The notes under the pieces are model-generated. The model searched no databases and had not been told where the DNA came from. It saw nothing but the letters and a program-made list of their open reading frames with translations. The position numbers were made by a program, and so were the translations under genes. Shown here piece by piece: positions 26,309 through 34,521 of a stretch of 64,000 nucleotides of DNA (position 1 is the first letter of the stretch; every line of letters starts with the position of its first letter). Source of the DNA: Enterococcus raffinosus (GTDB lineage Bacteria; Bacillota; Bacilli; Lactobacillales; Enterococcaceae); the NCBI RefSeq assembly GCF_018917525.1, contig NZ_JAHLOS010000015.1, positions 1 to 64,000 of the forward strand, read 5' to 3'.

Positions 26309-27796
26309 TTACTCAAATCCCCCATCAGTCTTCGTCGTATAGTCGTATTCTAGTTCATCATAAGGAAACATTGGACGCTGGATTTGTTTAAAATCCAGCT
26401 TTTCTGTTGCTTGTTGTGTTGGGCCGTCGGTTAAAGCCATCACACAATGGGCTCCGTAGGCGTCGAAGTCTGGTGAAATATAGCCTTGTTTTACTATGAT
26501 CACTTCGTAGTCTTCTATGGAGACATTTGCCCACATAAATTGCGCTAGTTCTGTGAAGCTCACTGATTCGCGTTGCACTAGCACCGTGAGGGGATAGTGC
26601 TTTAATTTTACACCGATCACGCATCCTGTGATGGGGTCTTCTTGGTAATCTTGACTGACTACTCCTTTTGAGACGATCGTTCCTTCTAGTGATATTGTTT
26701 TAGATCGTTCGTCGAGGTCTTTTCCTAATTTAAACTGCACTGCCTCTCCTAACGCGTGTTGATTTAGCTGAGTGGTTGCTTTTTCGTCAATAATGCCTGC
26801 GATCAAGGTGGGCTTCTGCCAATCGGGATGTGTCTTCAATAAGTGTCGCAGGATCACTGTACTGTAGCCATCGCTGCCGGCACCGCAGTTATCTCCTGAA
26901 TCGGTGATGAAGATTGGTTTCTCCGTCATATTCTCTACCTCGGCTAACACCTGTGCCAGTTCTCCGTAATTGCCGTGATAGTGAAACTCATACCGTCGGC
27001 GCAGGATAAAGTCGGATAGTTCATCGGCTTTTTCTTGGGCGTAGCTTCGATAGCGTTGATCAGCTGGTACTATTGTGACGGCACAGCCTAAGCGATCACT
27101 GTCATGGCGGACATAGCCTACATGAAAGGAAGCGCAGAGGATTCGTTCGTCTTGTTCTAATTCATCGAGCTTTTGATTGATAGAACGGACTGGTTCGTCT
27201 GAAGACACCGAACGTTCGCCGCCTACGATGATCGGCAGCTTGCGACAGACTGGCTGGATTACTCGTGTGCGTTCTTGTAGGATTTCACAGAAAAGGGTCG
27301 CTGTTTTGTCGAATGTTTCTTGAATATCTGTATGTGGCGAGTGGCGGTAGCAAGTCACCAGATTGGTCATCTTCGCGAATTCTTCCGTCACATTGCCGTG
27401 AGGGTCCATCACCACGGCGATTGGCAGATATGCTCCTACTAATTTACGGATCTCTCGTAAAATCACAAACTCCGCTGATCCTTCCGGCAGATTCATTACC
27501 TTGCTGGCACCATGCAGATAGAGATAAATGCCGTCGATCTCACGTATCTGCTGTTTCACCGCAGCTAGAAAATGCTCTAGGATATAGTCGAACGCTTCTC
27601 GTTCGATCAAGCCGCCAGGATGACCATTTGCATAGAAACCTGGGATTAGCTGGATACCTTGATTATCAAAGATGGGCTGAATGCCCATCTTTGATATCAT
27701 GTCGTTGCCTTCTGCAAAGAGAAAATTTTCTTTGTTCATGGTTTTTGGCGTATGCTCATTGCTCTCTGAATTGAAGAATCCTACTAATACCTTCAT
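26309..27796 (-). CDS. M81-family metallopeptidase (MlrC-like)
   Basis: 495 residues, the normal length for the family of microcystinase MlrC and its many uncharacterised relatives. Recognisable are the start LVGFFNSESNEHTP (with the metal-binding-type Glu/His), IYLYLHGASKVM, VVMDPHGNVTEEF and VTCYRHSPHTDIQETF, then FITDSGDNCGAGSDG. Members are metal-dependent hydrolases, mostly of unknown substrate. The start overlaps the stop of the EIIB gene (ATGA), with GGAG 8 bases upstream, so it is translationally coupled to the PTS genes. That suggests it acts on the phosphorylated compound brought in by this PTS, which may therefore contain an amide or cyclic peptide-like bond (inference). Confidence 0.88.
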   Translation of the reverse strand: MKVLVGFFNSESNEHTPKTMNKENFLFAEGNDMISKMGIQPIFDNQGIQLIPGFYANGHPGGLIEREAFDYILEHFLAAVKQQIREIDGIYLYLHGASKVMNLPEGSAEFVILREIRKLVGAYLPIAVVMDPHGNVTEEFAKMTNLVTCYRHSPHTDIQETFDKTATLFCEILQERTRVIQPVCRKLPIIVGGERSVSSDEPVRSINQKLDELEQDERILCASFHVGYVRHDSDRLGCAVTIVPADQRYRSYAQEKADELSDFILRRRYEFHYHGNYGELAQVLAEVENMTEKPIFITDSGDNCGAGSDGYSTVILRHLLKTHPDWQKPTLIAGIIDEKATTQLNQHALGEAVQFKLGKDLDERSKTISLEGTIVSKGVVSQDYQEDPITGCVIGVKLKHYPLTVLVQRESVSFTELAQFMWANVSIEDYEVIIVKQGYISPDFDAYGAHCVMALTDGPTQQATEKLDFKQIQRPMFPYDELEYDYTTKTDGGFE

Positions 27797-28101
27797 TTGC
27801 GTTTCTCCATTACTGTCATCATATTTTGATAAACGCCTTCTGCATTCATCAAGCCGAAATCGGTGGAGTTGATCACCATGATGGGGATCTCAGCGGGTAC
27901 TTCTTTGCGGACATTTGGTACTGCGTAGCGGACTTGAGGTGCCAGCATCACCAGCTGTTTTTCGTGGGATTTGGGACCGACCTTTTCCAGACCTACTGCT
28001 TCGATGTGGAGGGACTGTCCGGCTTTTTCTGCTACTTCACTGATTTTTTTGCATAAGATCGCGGTACTCATCCCCGCTTGGCAAACTAATAATACGTTCA
28101 T
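27793..28101 (-). CDS. PTS lactose/cellobiose-family EIIB
   Basis: 102 residues from the ATG at 28101; another ATG two codons upstream is too close to the AAAGGA site. The phosphocysteine loop is VLLVCQAGMSTAILCKKI at the N-terminus, followed by the typical alternating fold with VMLAPQVRYAV and IMVINSTDFGLM. It carries phosphate from EIIA to the sugar bound by EIIC. Gene order EIIA - EIIC - EIIB with a hydrolase gene behind is usual for this class. Because the EIIC gene just upstream is broken, this EIIB may have lost its partner. Confidence 0.92.
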   Translation of the reverse strand: MNVLLVCQAGMSTAILCKKISEVAEKAGQSLHIEAVGLEKVGPKSHEKQLVMLAPQVRYAVPNVRKEVPAEIPIMVINSTDFGLMNAEGVYQNMMTVMEKRK

Positions 28102-28120
28102 GTTCATTCTTCCTTTCTTT

Positions 28121-29343
28121 CTAGTAAACTTCGATTGCGTCTTCTGGGTTTTGTTCTGAAGGCAGCTGTTCTTCTGCCAGCTTCTCTTTTTCAAACAATT
28201 TGTAAAACGGATAGTACACCAGCATATTGGCGGCGATACATACCACCGTCAGGATCACTGCCCGATAATCAAGGCTGGATAACCATTGCCCCACGCCCAC
28301 CGGCACTGTGGAGCTGACATTGATCAGTGTACGATTGACCAAGCCTACCGCCATCGCTCCGTAACACAAGAAAATATTCACCACTTGGGTCAATAGAAAC
28401 GGGATCAAGAAAATCGGGTTCAAAACGATCGGCAGTCCAAACAACACCGGTTCGTTGATCCCAAAGATTCCGGGAATGATCGCCAGCTTGCCCACCGTAC
28501 GAATCTGAATGGATTTGCTTCGCAGCATCAACAACACCAGTCCCAATGTCGCACCGCCACCACCGACAAGATGGCACTGCTATGGATGCCAAACCACCAG
28601 CCGAGTTGCGAGACCACCGAAGCAAGTGAGACCCCGAAGACCGTATCCACCGCCAGATTCAACGGCTGTCCGATCATCATTAATAGTTTTGGTACTGATG
28701 TCGCGAAGACCTCCGCAAAGATCATGCGAATCAATACCATCGTCAAAAATACCACCGCTAATGGCACCAACGCTCCGATAGATTCCTTCAACGATGCCGG
28801 CACCGTATCTGGAAAGGCGATATACCCCACGCGTTTTCGCACCAGCAGATGGTACAGCTCCACCGCCGCAAAGGTCGTGATGATCGCTGAAAAGAGGCCT
28901 GTTCCGCCAAAGTAAGCTGTGTCCCAATTCCATTCCACGTATTGACTATTCACCACTAAAAAGGAGACCAGTGCCACCAGCATAGTTAAAAAGACATTCA
29001 TCTGACGTTTTTGCGCCAAGTTATAGGCGATCGCCAGTGACAGGTAGACACCCTGACTGCCTAGTGTCACCCCAAACAAGAAGTTCAGGTGCGAGCCGTA
29101 GACCTCCGCCGCCTGCGCCCAGCCCTTCATCACGGGATAAAAGACATCCGTTTTGGATAGCAAATGATAATCCACGATTGGCTGTGACAAGATCAACGCA
29201 AAAGAGCCAATCAAAATCAACGGCAGGATCGTCATGAAGGATGTGGCGATCACTTGCAAATAAAGATTGCCCGCCAGCTTCGCCGCCAAAGGTGCAAAGA
29301 GCTTTTCCAAGACATTGGAGAACTTCTGTAATTGTTTACTCAT
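28121..29343 (-). pseudogene. PTS cellobiose-type EIIC with an internal deletion and frameshift
   Basis: The start is the ATG at 29343 (GGAGGTG 8 bases upstream). The first frame encodes the N-terminal two thirds of a CelB/LacE-type EIIC (SKQLQKFSNVLEKLFAPLA ... WFGIHSSAILS) and then drifts into nonsense near 28550. The C-terminal third continues in another frame from VGGGATLGLVLLML through GKLAIIPGIFGINEPVLFGLPIVLNP to IEVY. In intact EIIC proteins about 45-60 residues lie between GIHG... and GGSGATLALV, so DNA is missing at the junction as well as the frame being shifted. The two parts add up to about 400 residues rather than about 440. The permease is almost certainly dead. Confidence 0.85.
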
Positions 29344-29668
29344 AGCTTTCCACCTCCTCACGTTCCATCTGTTCAATCAGCAGCTGGCACATCCGACTCC
29401 ACGAGATCGCATTGGCAAGATGGTCCTGTGCATGGGTCATGACCAGAGAATACGGCACCTCTTCCTCATTGACTTCTGCTTGGATCAGCTTTGTTTGGAT
29501 ATTGTGCACTTCTGCCATGCGCTCCTGTCCACGCTTCATCGCCACCACCGCAGCGGCTAGATTGATTCCTTCAAGATAAGCGTTCATCCCTTGATAAAAA
29601 TCATCCATCGCATCACCGGCGATGCTGATGATTTGAAACGCCGTCAGTTGTACTTCTTCTTTTGTCAT
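29336..29668 (-). CDS. PTS lactose/cellobiose-family EIIA
   Basis: 110 residues from the ATG at 29668, with AAGGAGG 9 bases upstream. All-helical EIIA of the LacF/CelC type, with AFQIISIAGDAMDDFYQGMNA at the start and the phospho-His in LVMTHAQDHLANAI near the C-terminus. It overlaps the end of the rarD gene by 56 bases and the start of the EIIC gene by 8, so the whole set is translationally linked. It is a cytoplasmic trimer in characterised members. Confidence 0.92.
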   Translation of the reverse strand: MTKEEVQLTAFQIISIAGDAMDDFYQGMNAYLEGINLAAAVVAMKRGQERMAEVHNIQTKLIQAEVNEEEVPYSLVMTHAQDHLANAISWSRMCQLLIEQMEREEVESYE

Positions 29669-30548
29669 GTTTTTCGTCCTCCTTGTTAGTAGAATGCTGC
29701 ATAAGTCCAATCACAAATACGATACTTCCCGCCACGACCCAGCTATAGGTCAACAAATCGCTGAGATGCCACGGCTCCCGAAACAAAAACACCGAGACCG
29801 CTAACATCAAGGCAGGATTCAAATACTGCAGGATCGCCAATACCGTCTGGGGCAGACGTTTACTGGCAGCCATAAATAAAATCAAGGGCAACGCTGTCGC
29901 AGCGCCGCTGGTCATCAATAACAGATTGCCTTCCCACATGGGCAACACCAACGGCATCTTGGTAACCCACACGATCACCAGCGCTACCGGTAATAAGATC
30001 ACCGTCTCCACCCACATCCGAAACATCGGATCTAATGCCCCCTGCTTTTCCAACACGCCATAATAAGCCACACAAAGTGCCATCAACAGTGGCACGAGGG
30101 ATAACGACGCACCTGCCACCAGCTTGGTGAAGATACTTCCCATCAATAGCACCACCGCAAATCGCTGCCAGACATTCAGCTGTTCCTTGAAGAAAAAGCG
30201 CCCAAAGAACACCGTAAAAAGCGGCGAACAAAAATAAGCAAAGCTTGCACTAGTCGTCTGACCACTGGCGACACAATAGATGAACGCGCCCCAGTTGCCG
30301 CCGATCGAAAGCGCCGCTAGACACAGATTCCGCCGCACCTTAGCATCTCGCCACACCACCAATAATTGCTGGACCAGCCTCTCTTTTTTGAAAGAACAAA
30401 GACACGTCAATGTCATCACTATAAATGACCAAATGATGCGGTATGCCAACAACTCCAGCGAGTCGATGCCTTCTAGAAGCTTCCAAAAAATCGGCAGAAA
30501 GCCCCAGATCGTGTAGGTAATCACTCCATAAATAAGTCCTTTTTTGAT
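29613..30548 (-). CDS. rarD: RarD-type EamA-family transporter
   Basis: A ten-span drug/metabolite transporter of the RarD branch: GVITYTIWGFLPIFWKLL, AYRIIWSF, NWGAFIYCV, TSASFAYFCSPLF, ALPLILFMAASKRLPQT and LQYLNPALM are typical. The first clean start codon is GTG at 30524, but homologues begin about 8 residues earlier. There the sequence reads AAGGAG, 8 bases, then ATC AAA AAA GGA (ATC at 30546-30548), so an ATC sits exactly where the ATG should be. I give the longer form. The C-terminal tail (HSTNKEDEKHDKRR...) is unusually long and overlaps the EIIA gene. It heads the PTS operon; the substrate is unknown. Confidence 0.8.
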   Translation of the reverse strand: MKKGLIYGVITYTIWGFLPIFWKLLEGIDSLELLAYRIIWSFIVMTLTCLCSFKKERLVQQLLVVWRDAKVRRNLCLAALSIGGNWGAFIYCVASGQTTSASFAYFCSPLFTVFFGRFFFKEQLNVWQRFAVVLLMGSIFTKLVAGASLSLVPLLMALCVAYYGVLEKQGALDPMFRMWVETVILLPVALVIVWVTKMPLVLPMWEGNLLLMTSGAATALPLILFMAASKRLPQTVLAILQYLNPALMLAVSVFLFREPWHLSDLLTYSWVVAGSIVFVIGLMQHSTNKEDEKHDKRRSTTDGVSNHQHRR

Positions 30549-30584
30549 AGAACCAACTCCTTTTCATCAACCAATCGGAGAAAG

Positions 30585-30654
30585 CAAAAAAAGCAGGCCC
30601 GACACATCTCACACTTTTTGTGAAATGGATCAAGCCTGCCTAACAGTCACCCTC
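30585..30654 (-). promoter_or_regulatory. RAT-like antiterminator overlapping a terminator, upstream of rarD
   Basis: Minus-strand RNA: GGGTGACTGTTAGGCAGG followed by CTTGATCC, close in layout to LicT-type RATs (G-TGTTACTG...GCAGGCAAAACC). Its GCAGGC also pairs with GCCTGC 35 bases on, followed by seven Ts, giving an intrinsic terminator. It lies between the CAT-domain gene and rarD, so it should control the RarD-PTS-M81 operon. Confidence 0.65.
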
Positions 30655-30666
30655 CAAATGGTTGAA

Positions 30667-30822
30667 CTATTCAATTTTTCGGTATTTCTTTTCAAGATTC
30701 GTTGCAACGACCGTGTCTCCCTTCTTCTTGCCAAACCCGATGCCCTTTTTCACTAAGACCCACTCTCCTTTCCCTTCACGAGCCACCACGACATTATGCG
30801 TCAACACCTGAAGAACCACCAT
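30667..30822 (-). CDS. Stand-alone CAT RNA-binding domain (mini-antiterminator)
   Basis: 51 residues from the ATG at 30822 with AAAGGGTGGG just upstream. The protein is one CAT domain as found at the N-terminus of BglG/LicT/SacY: VVLQVLTHNVVVAREG, then VKKGIGFGKKKGD, ending KYRKIE. PRD domains (about 220 residues) are absent and there is no room for them before rarD. Known work on LicT and SacY shows that the isolated CAT domain binds RAT RNA and antiterminates without PTS control, so this protein could be a constitutive antiterminator. Alternatively it is what remains of a full-length gene. A RAT/terminator pair lies directly downstream. Confidence 0.75.
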   Translation of the reverse strand: MVVLQVLTHNVVVAREGKGEWVLVKKGIGFGKKKGDTVVATNLEKKYRKIE

Positions 30823-30911
30823 ATTCCCACCCTTTCTGATAAGTAATGATTTCAAATAAAACGTCAGCGATTTCACTAAGAGGCCGGCTCACTTCTATTG
30901 CGAGCCAAAGC

Positions 30912-30955
30912 AACACAAAAAAAGGTATCGGGCGTGGTCTGCCCAATACCTTTGA
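30912..30955 (-). terminator. Leader terminator upstream of the CAT-domain gene
   Basis: Minus strand: AAAGGTATTGGGC, 7-base loop, GCCCGATACCTTT, then TTTTG. It lies 90 bases before the CAT gene's start, in its probable leader. I find no RAT consensus overlapping it. Confidence 0.65.
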
Positions 30956-31028
30956 CATAGCGAAATAAACGTATACCGCACCTCGAAATTTCCCCACAAA
31001 AAAGACTAGAAAAAAAGCTTAAATTTGG

Positions 31029-31142
31029 TACAATAATGAGGTCGGTGTGATACACTGACTATGGCAACTTGATTGGTCAGTTGGCGCTGACTTTTCAAGG
31101 CTCTATATTCTGGTCGCCGCCAGAATGTAGAGTGCCTTTTTT
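31029..31142 (+). ncRNA. Candidate structured small RNA with its own promoter and terminator
   Basis: An extended -10 box (TGG TACAAT, 31026-31034) predicts a start near 31041. The following 100 bases fold into three consecutive stem-loops: GTCGGTGT/ACACTGAC (31041-31059), TTGA-GGTCAG/CTGAC-TCAA (31069-31098), and a strong terminator GGCTCTATATTCTGG/CCAGAATGTAGAGTGCC followed by six Ts (31099-31142). No reading frame of note lies inside. It is divergent from the CAT-domain leader. It could be a regulatory RNA; I found no Fst-like peptide nearby that would make it a type I antitoxin. Confidence 0.5.
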
Positions 31143-31584
31143 ATTTGATTAATTAAATATCTGAGTCCATTTTATTGAAAGCGGATTAGCCTGTCAAGCG
31201 AACAAAAGATTTTTTTTGAGATTATGTTGAGGATTTTCTGAACATCTAGTTGTACCTGACTTAATGCGGACCGTTTTAAATCAATATCTTATTTTAAATA
31301 AAAAGTTGGTAATTGTTATTAATACTTGTTCGAGAAGGTCCAAATATTCGTCAGTGTAGCGATTTTTAGAGAACAAAATGCTTTATCCATACAAACATCA
31401 CTCCCAAAAAAACCTTTTAATTCAATATTTTTTGTTTTAGTTATACACTAAAGTTGATGGAAGAGAACTACTATATATGGCATTTGAATCCTGACAGATG
31501 CTAGTTGAATAAGATTTTAAAAGGTTTCTACTATGCTATCTTTTCAATAATTCCTTTTTTCCATTACTTAATTCTTATCTTATA
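31143..31584. other. Non-coding stretch before the IS1380 element
   Basis: About 440 AT-rich bases between the small-RNA terminator and the left end of the IS1380-family element. I see no credible gene or conserved structure. Confidence 0.5.
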
Positions 31585-33236
31585 CCTGAAAAATTCATAC
31601 TTACTCGAAGGTCCTTTGGAAAGCTAGAACTGCCAATGGTTCTTCGAGTTTTTTCTTTTCACCTTTTTGATGCACAAAAAAGAGCCCTCCTGTGTTATTG
31701 TTAAGTCGACAAAAACATCACAATAAAAAGTGCTCTATATGTCAACTTTACGCCAAAATAAATTACAATTCAATCCCTAACTCACTATTTCTAATACTGG
31801 CGGTCAATTATCTTCTGATTCTGGCCTTCTGCTTGTGCAAGAATTTCTCCATCGAATCGATTTTGATTCACGTATCGAAGAAACCTGTCTTTTTTCTGAT
31901 CCTAGAAAATATGCGACCCACACAACAAAAGACCTATTTAAGCAACTGTTGTTTCAAGTGATCGCAGGGTACAAGTCTGAATCTGCCAGCGATCACCTGA
32001 TTAACGATCCGATTTTTACTTTAGCACTGGGAAAAGACGCCTTAGCTTCACAACCTACCCTTTCTCGTTTTATCCAATGGTGGGATACCAATACTGTCCA
32101 GAGTTTTCATGCGCTGAATGCGCAGTTAGGCGAAACATTTATTGAGCAATTAAATCGTCACGAAATGGTCATTGATTTAGGTTCCACTCATGCGGATATA
32201 CTTTTGGTCACCAAGAGCAGACAGCTTATAACGGTCATTACGGGTCAACGGGTTATCATCCGTTGTTGGCTTTTGATGGATTGACTCGCTTGTTTCTTGT
32301 TGCACAATTGCGGCCGGAAAATGTCTATACCTCCAATGGAGCCGCGGATTTTCTGCGCCCGATCCTTGAGCGTCATCATGGGGCTTCCTGCTAGCGCCAG
32401 TTACTGGTTCACGGGGTGACACCAGAAATTTACCAGCTCTGTGACGAATCCCAAGCAAAGTTTCTGATCCGAATGAAGGCAAGTCAAAAGTCACGACGTC
32501 TGGCAGAAGGATGTGCTTTATTCCGATAAGACCGATTTTACTAAGCAGGAAGTCCAATGGAATGAACTGACTTATCAAGCTGACTCTTGGAAACGTCCCA
32601 TCGAGTGATTGTAAAACCGATGCATCCGGCAGGTGCGTACCTTTTTCGTCATGAATTTCTTGTGACGAATTTGGAAGACCTGTTTCCGAGAACGATTTTT
32701 CCCATATACCAACATCGAGGTATCATGGAAAATGACATTAAGGAGATCAAGGAAGGATTCTTCTTTGATAAAACCGATCACATCACGTTTGTTCAAAATG
32801 AGGGCCGCATGGTATTAAGTGGAATTGCCTATAATCTTTTCCAGTTGATGAAGCAATTGACGTTCCCTGAAGCAGAACGCTAAGAAACGATCACCACGAT
32901 CCGCTTCAAACTGTTTCATATTGCCGGGAAAGTGACGACCCATGCGCGGAACATTCGTGTACTGCTCGCCAGCTCCAATGTCTTCGATGACTTGTTTTGG
33001 CAGATACTTCATCGCCTCCAGACCTTTCCGCTTTATTGAATTGATTAAAAATTACCCAAAAAAAAATCCATTTTATCCATCATGGGATTCGTGCGCCCTT
33101 TTTTCCTCAAAGTCATTCATTTCCAGCGATTTTTTCGAGAAACAATCCATTTGATAAAAATTGAAGCAATAATCAAACTTTTGCTCGCTATTTTCGGGTG
33201 AGCGTGTTATAGCTTAAAAAGTATGAATCATTCAGG
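31585..33236 (+). mobile_element. Decayed IS1380-family insertion sequence
   Basis: The ends are imperfect inverted repeats: CCTGAAAAATTCATACTT at 31585 and, reversed, CCTGAATGATTCATACTT ending at 33236. That gives an element of 1652 bases, typical of the family. The flanking TATA/TTTA may be an eroded 4-base target duplication. The left end includes a hairpin (TCGAAG...CTTCGA at about 31603-31646) that recurs at 35.4 kb. Confidence 0.8.
31739..33037 (+). pseudogene. IS1380-family transposase, multiply disrupted
   Basis: The ATG at 31739 starts MSTLRQNKLQFNP, then an in-frame TAA. It resumes in frame as LTISNTGGQLSSDSGLLLVQEFLHRIDF through SASDHLINDPIFTLALG and the catalytic-type block MVIDLGSTHAD. 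A frameshift near 32200 leads to YNGHYGSTGYHPLLAFDGLTRLF, then a TAG near 32395, a further break near 32510, then VTNLEDLFPRT, HRGIMENDIKEIKEGFFFDK and a last stop before TRARNIRV-like sequence. At least five lesions; the element cannot encode its own transposase. Confidence 0.88.
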
Positions 33237-33581
33237 TTTACAATACTATCGATTATTTATGAATAACTGCAAAAAGTTGGACTGAAAGCTACCTCATTTG
33301 AATGAAATCATTTTTCCAAGCCTTTGAAAAATGATTCAGATTTTCAGCACGCATACTATTTTGCTAAGCAGCACAATCATTTTTTCTTACTAATCAGTTA
33401 ATTAGCTCTTGATTCACTTAGATTGCCAAACAAATCTAGCAAGTCATCTCTTATTTAAGGGAATAAATTCGCTGACATATCATCCAACTACACTTTACTA
33501 AAGTACTTTTATATAAAACTTGAATCAAACTCTACAGATTGATATTATGATACTAGTATTAAGTTGAAAGAAGGGAGAATT
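33237..33581. other. Leader region of the SecB-like module
   Basis: About 345 AT-rich bases between the IS1380 right end and the first gene of the module. It should contain that operon's promoter. TATAAAACTTGAATC and GATATTATGATACT are AT-rich candidates, none convincing. No gene seen. Confidence 0.45.
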
Positions 33582-34121
33582 ATGAATTCATTCGAGCTTT
33601 ATGAAGTAAACCAGATGAAAGCTTTCAATTCAAAATTTTCTGAATACCTATCATTATTAAAGAAATATATTAGTCAAACTGATTTGAATGAAGAAAAAAT
33701 GGAAATCAATAAGATGTATTTAAAATCTATCGAGGAGAGTTTTGAAAATAAAGATTTTAATTGCGATCAGTATCTTCAATTAAAATCTGTTTTAAAAGAT
33801 GCTACTTTTACAAGATATAAAAAACAAGAAATTGAAGCAATAATTCAGGTTTTCATGAGAAAAATAAACTTTGAAAGTTCTACTTTGGAAGATCGTGATG
33901 TAGAAAAAACTTTAGATATAACGAATGAGATTTATACATCTTTATCGAAAAATATTATTAGGTTAAACAAAAACTATAGTAAAAAATGGAGTAATATTTC
34001 TATTTCATTTCCAGAATCAAATACTTATTCATATTTTTCTACATTAGAAAAAAATAAGGAGAATAATGATGCTAAAAGAGATTACGAATATCAGTCTGAA
34101 GCAATTTTCGATAGAAGATAA
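33582..34121 (+). CDS. Unknown protein, first gene of the SecB-like/nuclease module
   Basis: 179 residues from the ATG at 33582 (AGGGAG 5 bases upstream). Strongly charged and predicted helical throughout (NQMKAFNSKFSEYLSLLKKYISQ..., KNIIRLNKNYSKKW); no signal peptide, membrane span or motif I recognise. Its 3' end overlaps the SecB-like gene by about 53 bases, so the two are translationally coupled. In toxin-antitoxin-chaperone loci a SecB-like chaperone protects an aggregation-prone antitoxin, so this could be such a client or a toxin. That is inference from position only. Base composition is clearly more AT-rich than the flanking metabolic genes. Confidence 0.6.
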   Translation: MNSFELYEVNQMKAFNSKFSEYLSLLKKYISQTDLNEEKMEINKMYLKSIEESFENKDFNCDQYLQLKSVLKDATFTRYKKQEIEAIIQVFMRKINFESSTLEDRDVEKTLDITNEIYTSLSKNIIRLNKNYSKKWSNISISFPESNTYSYFSTLEKNKENNDAKRDYEYQSEAIFDRR

Positions 34122-34521
34122 AGAAGTTAGTAACGATTCGGATAATATCAAGCTAGCGATTATTGGTGAATGCAATTTGAATAATCTTGTTCAATTTACT
34201 GAAGAAGATAATGTTTATTCTACAAATGTGTCGTTCAAGTTGGCTGTTGTGGAACAAAAAATTGACAGCGAGGAATTGAAGAATTTGAACGACAGTGATC
34301 CAAGAATATATATATCATTGAACTGTATTTTTAAGTTAGATTTCGTTTATGATGACTTGGATACAAATGACGAAATTAGCAAAAACAACTTAGCTAAAGA
34401 AGTTGGAAGATATACTGGCCCGTATATAAGAGAAGTCGTGACAAATATGTTTAGCCGTACTGTTTTTCCTGTCCCCCCTATTCCATTGGATTTTTTTGAT
34501 GAGTTAGAGGTTATTGAGTAA
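34069..34521 (+). CDS. SecB-like chaperone
   Basis: 150 residues from the second of two adjacent ATGs (AAGGAG 7 bases upstream). The C-terminal half carries the SecB pattern: IYISLNCIFKLDFVYDD, then LAKEVGRYTGPYIREVVTNM and FSRTVFPVPPIPLDFFDEL. This corresponds to the FPYARE...TRGGFPPL...PVNFDALY stretch of SecB, with the N-terminal half giving the alternating beta strands. Gram-positive bacteria generally lack export SecB; SecB-like proteins outside Proteobacteria are known from toxin-antitoxin-chaperone loci (mycobacterial Rv1957 and the phage-defence CmdTAC type). Here it lies between an unknown gene and a nuclease-like gene, with overlapping or abutting reading frames. Confidence 0.75.
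   Translation: MLKEITNISLKQFSIEDKEVSNDSDNIKLAIIGECNLNNLVQFTEEDNVYSTNVSFKLAVVEQKIDSEELKNLNDSDPRIYISLNCIFKLDFVYDDLDTNDEISKNNLAKEVGRYTGPYIREVVTNMFSRTVFPVPPIPLDFFDELEVIE

Noticed and set aside
30876-31142. Possible type I toxin-antitoxin (Fst/par-like) locus beside PTS genes
   Set aside because: A small RNA with a terminator is present, but I found no Fst-like hydrophobic peptide on either strand and no convergent partner RNA sharing the terminator.
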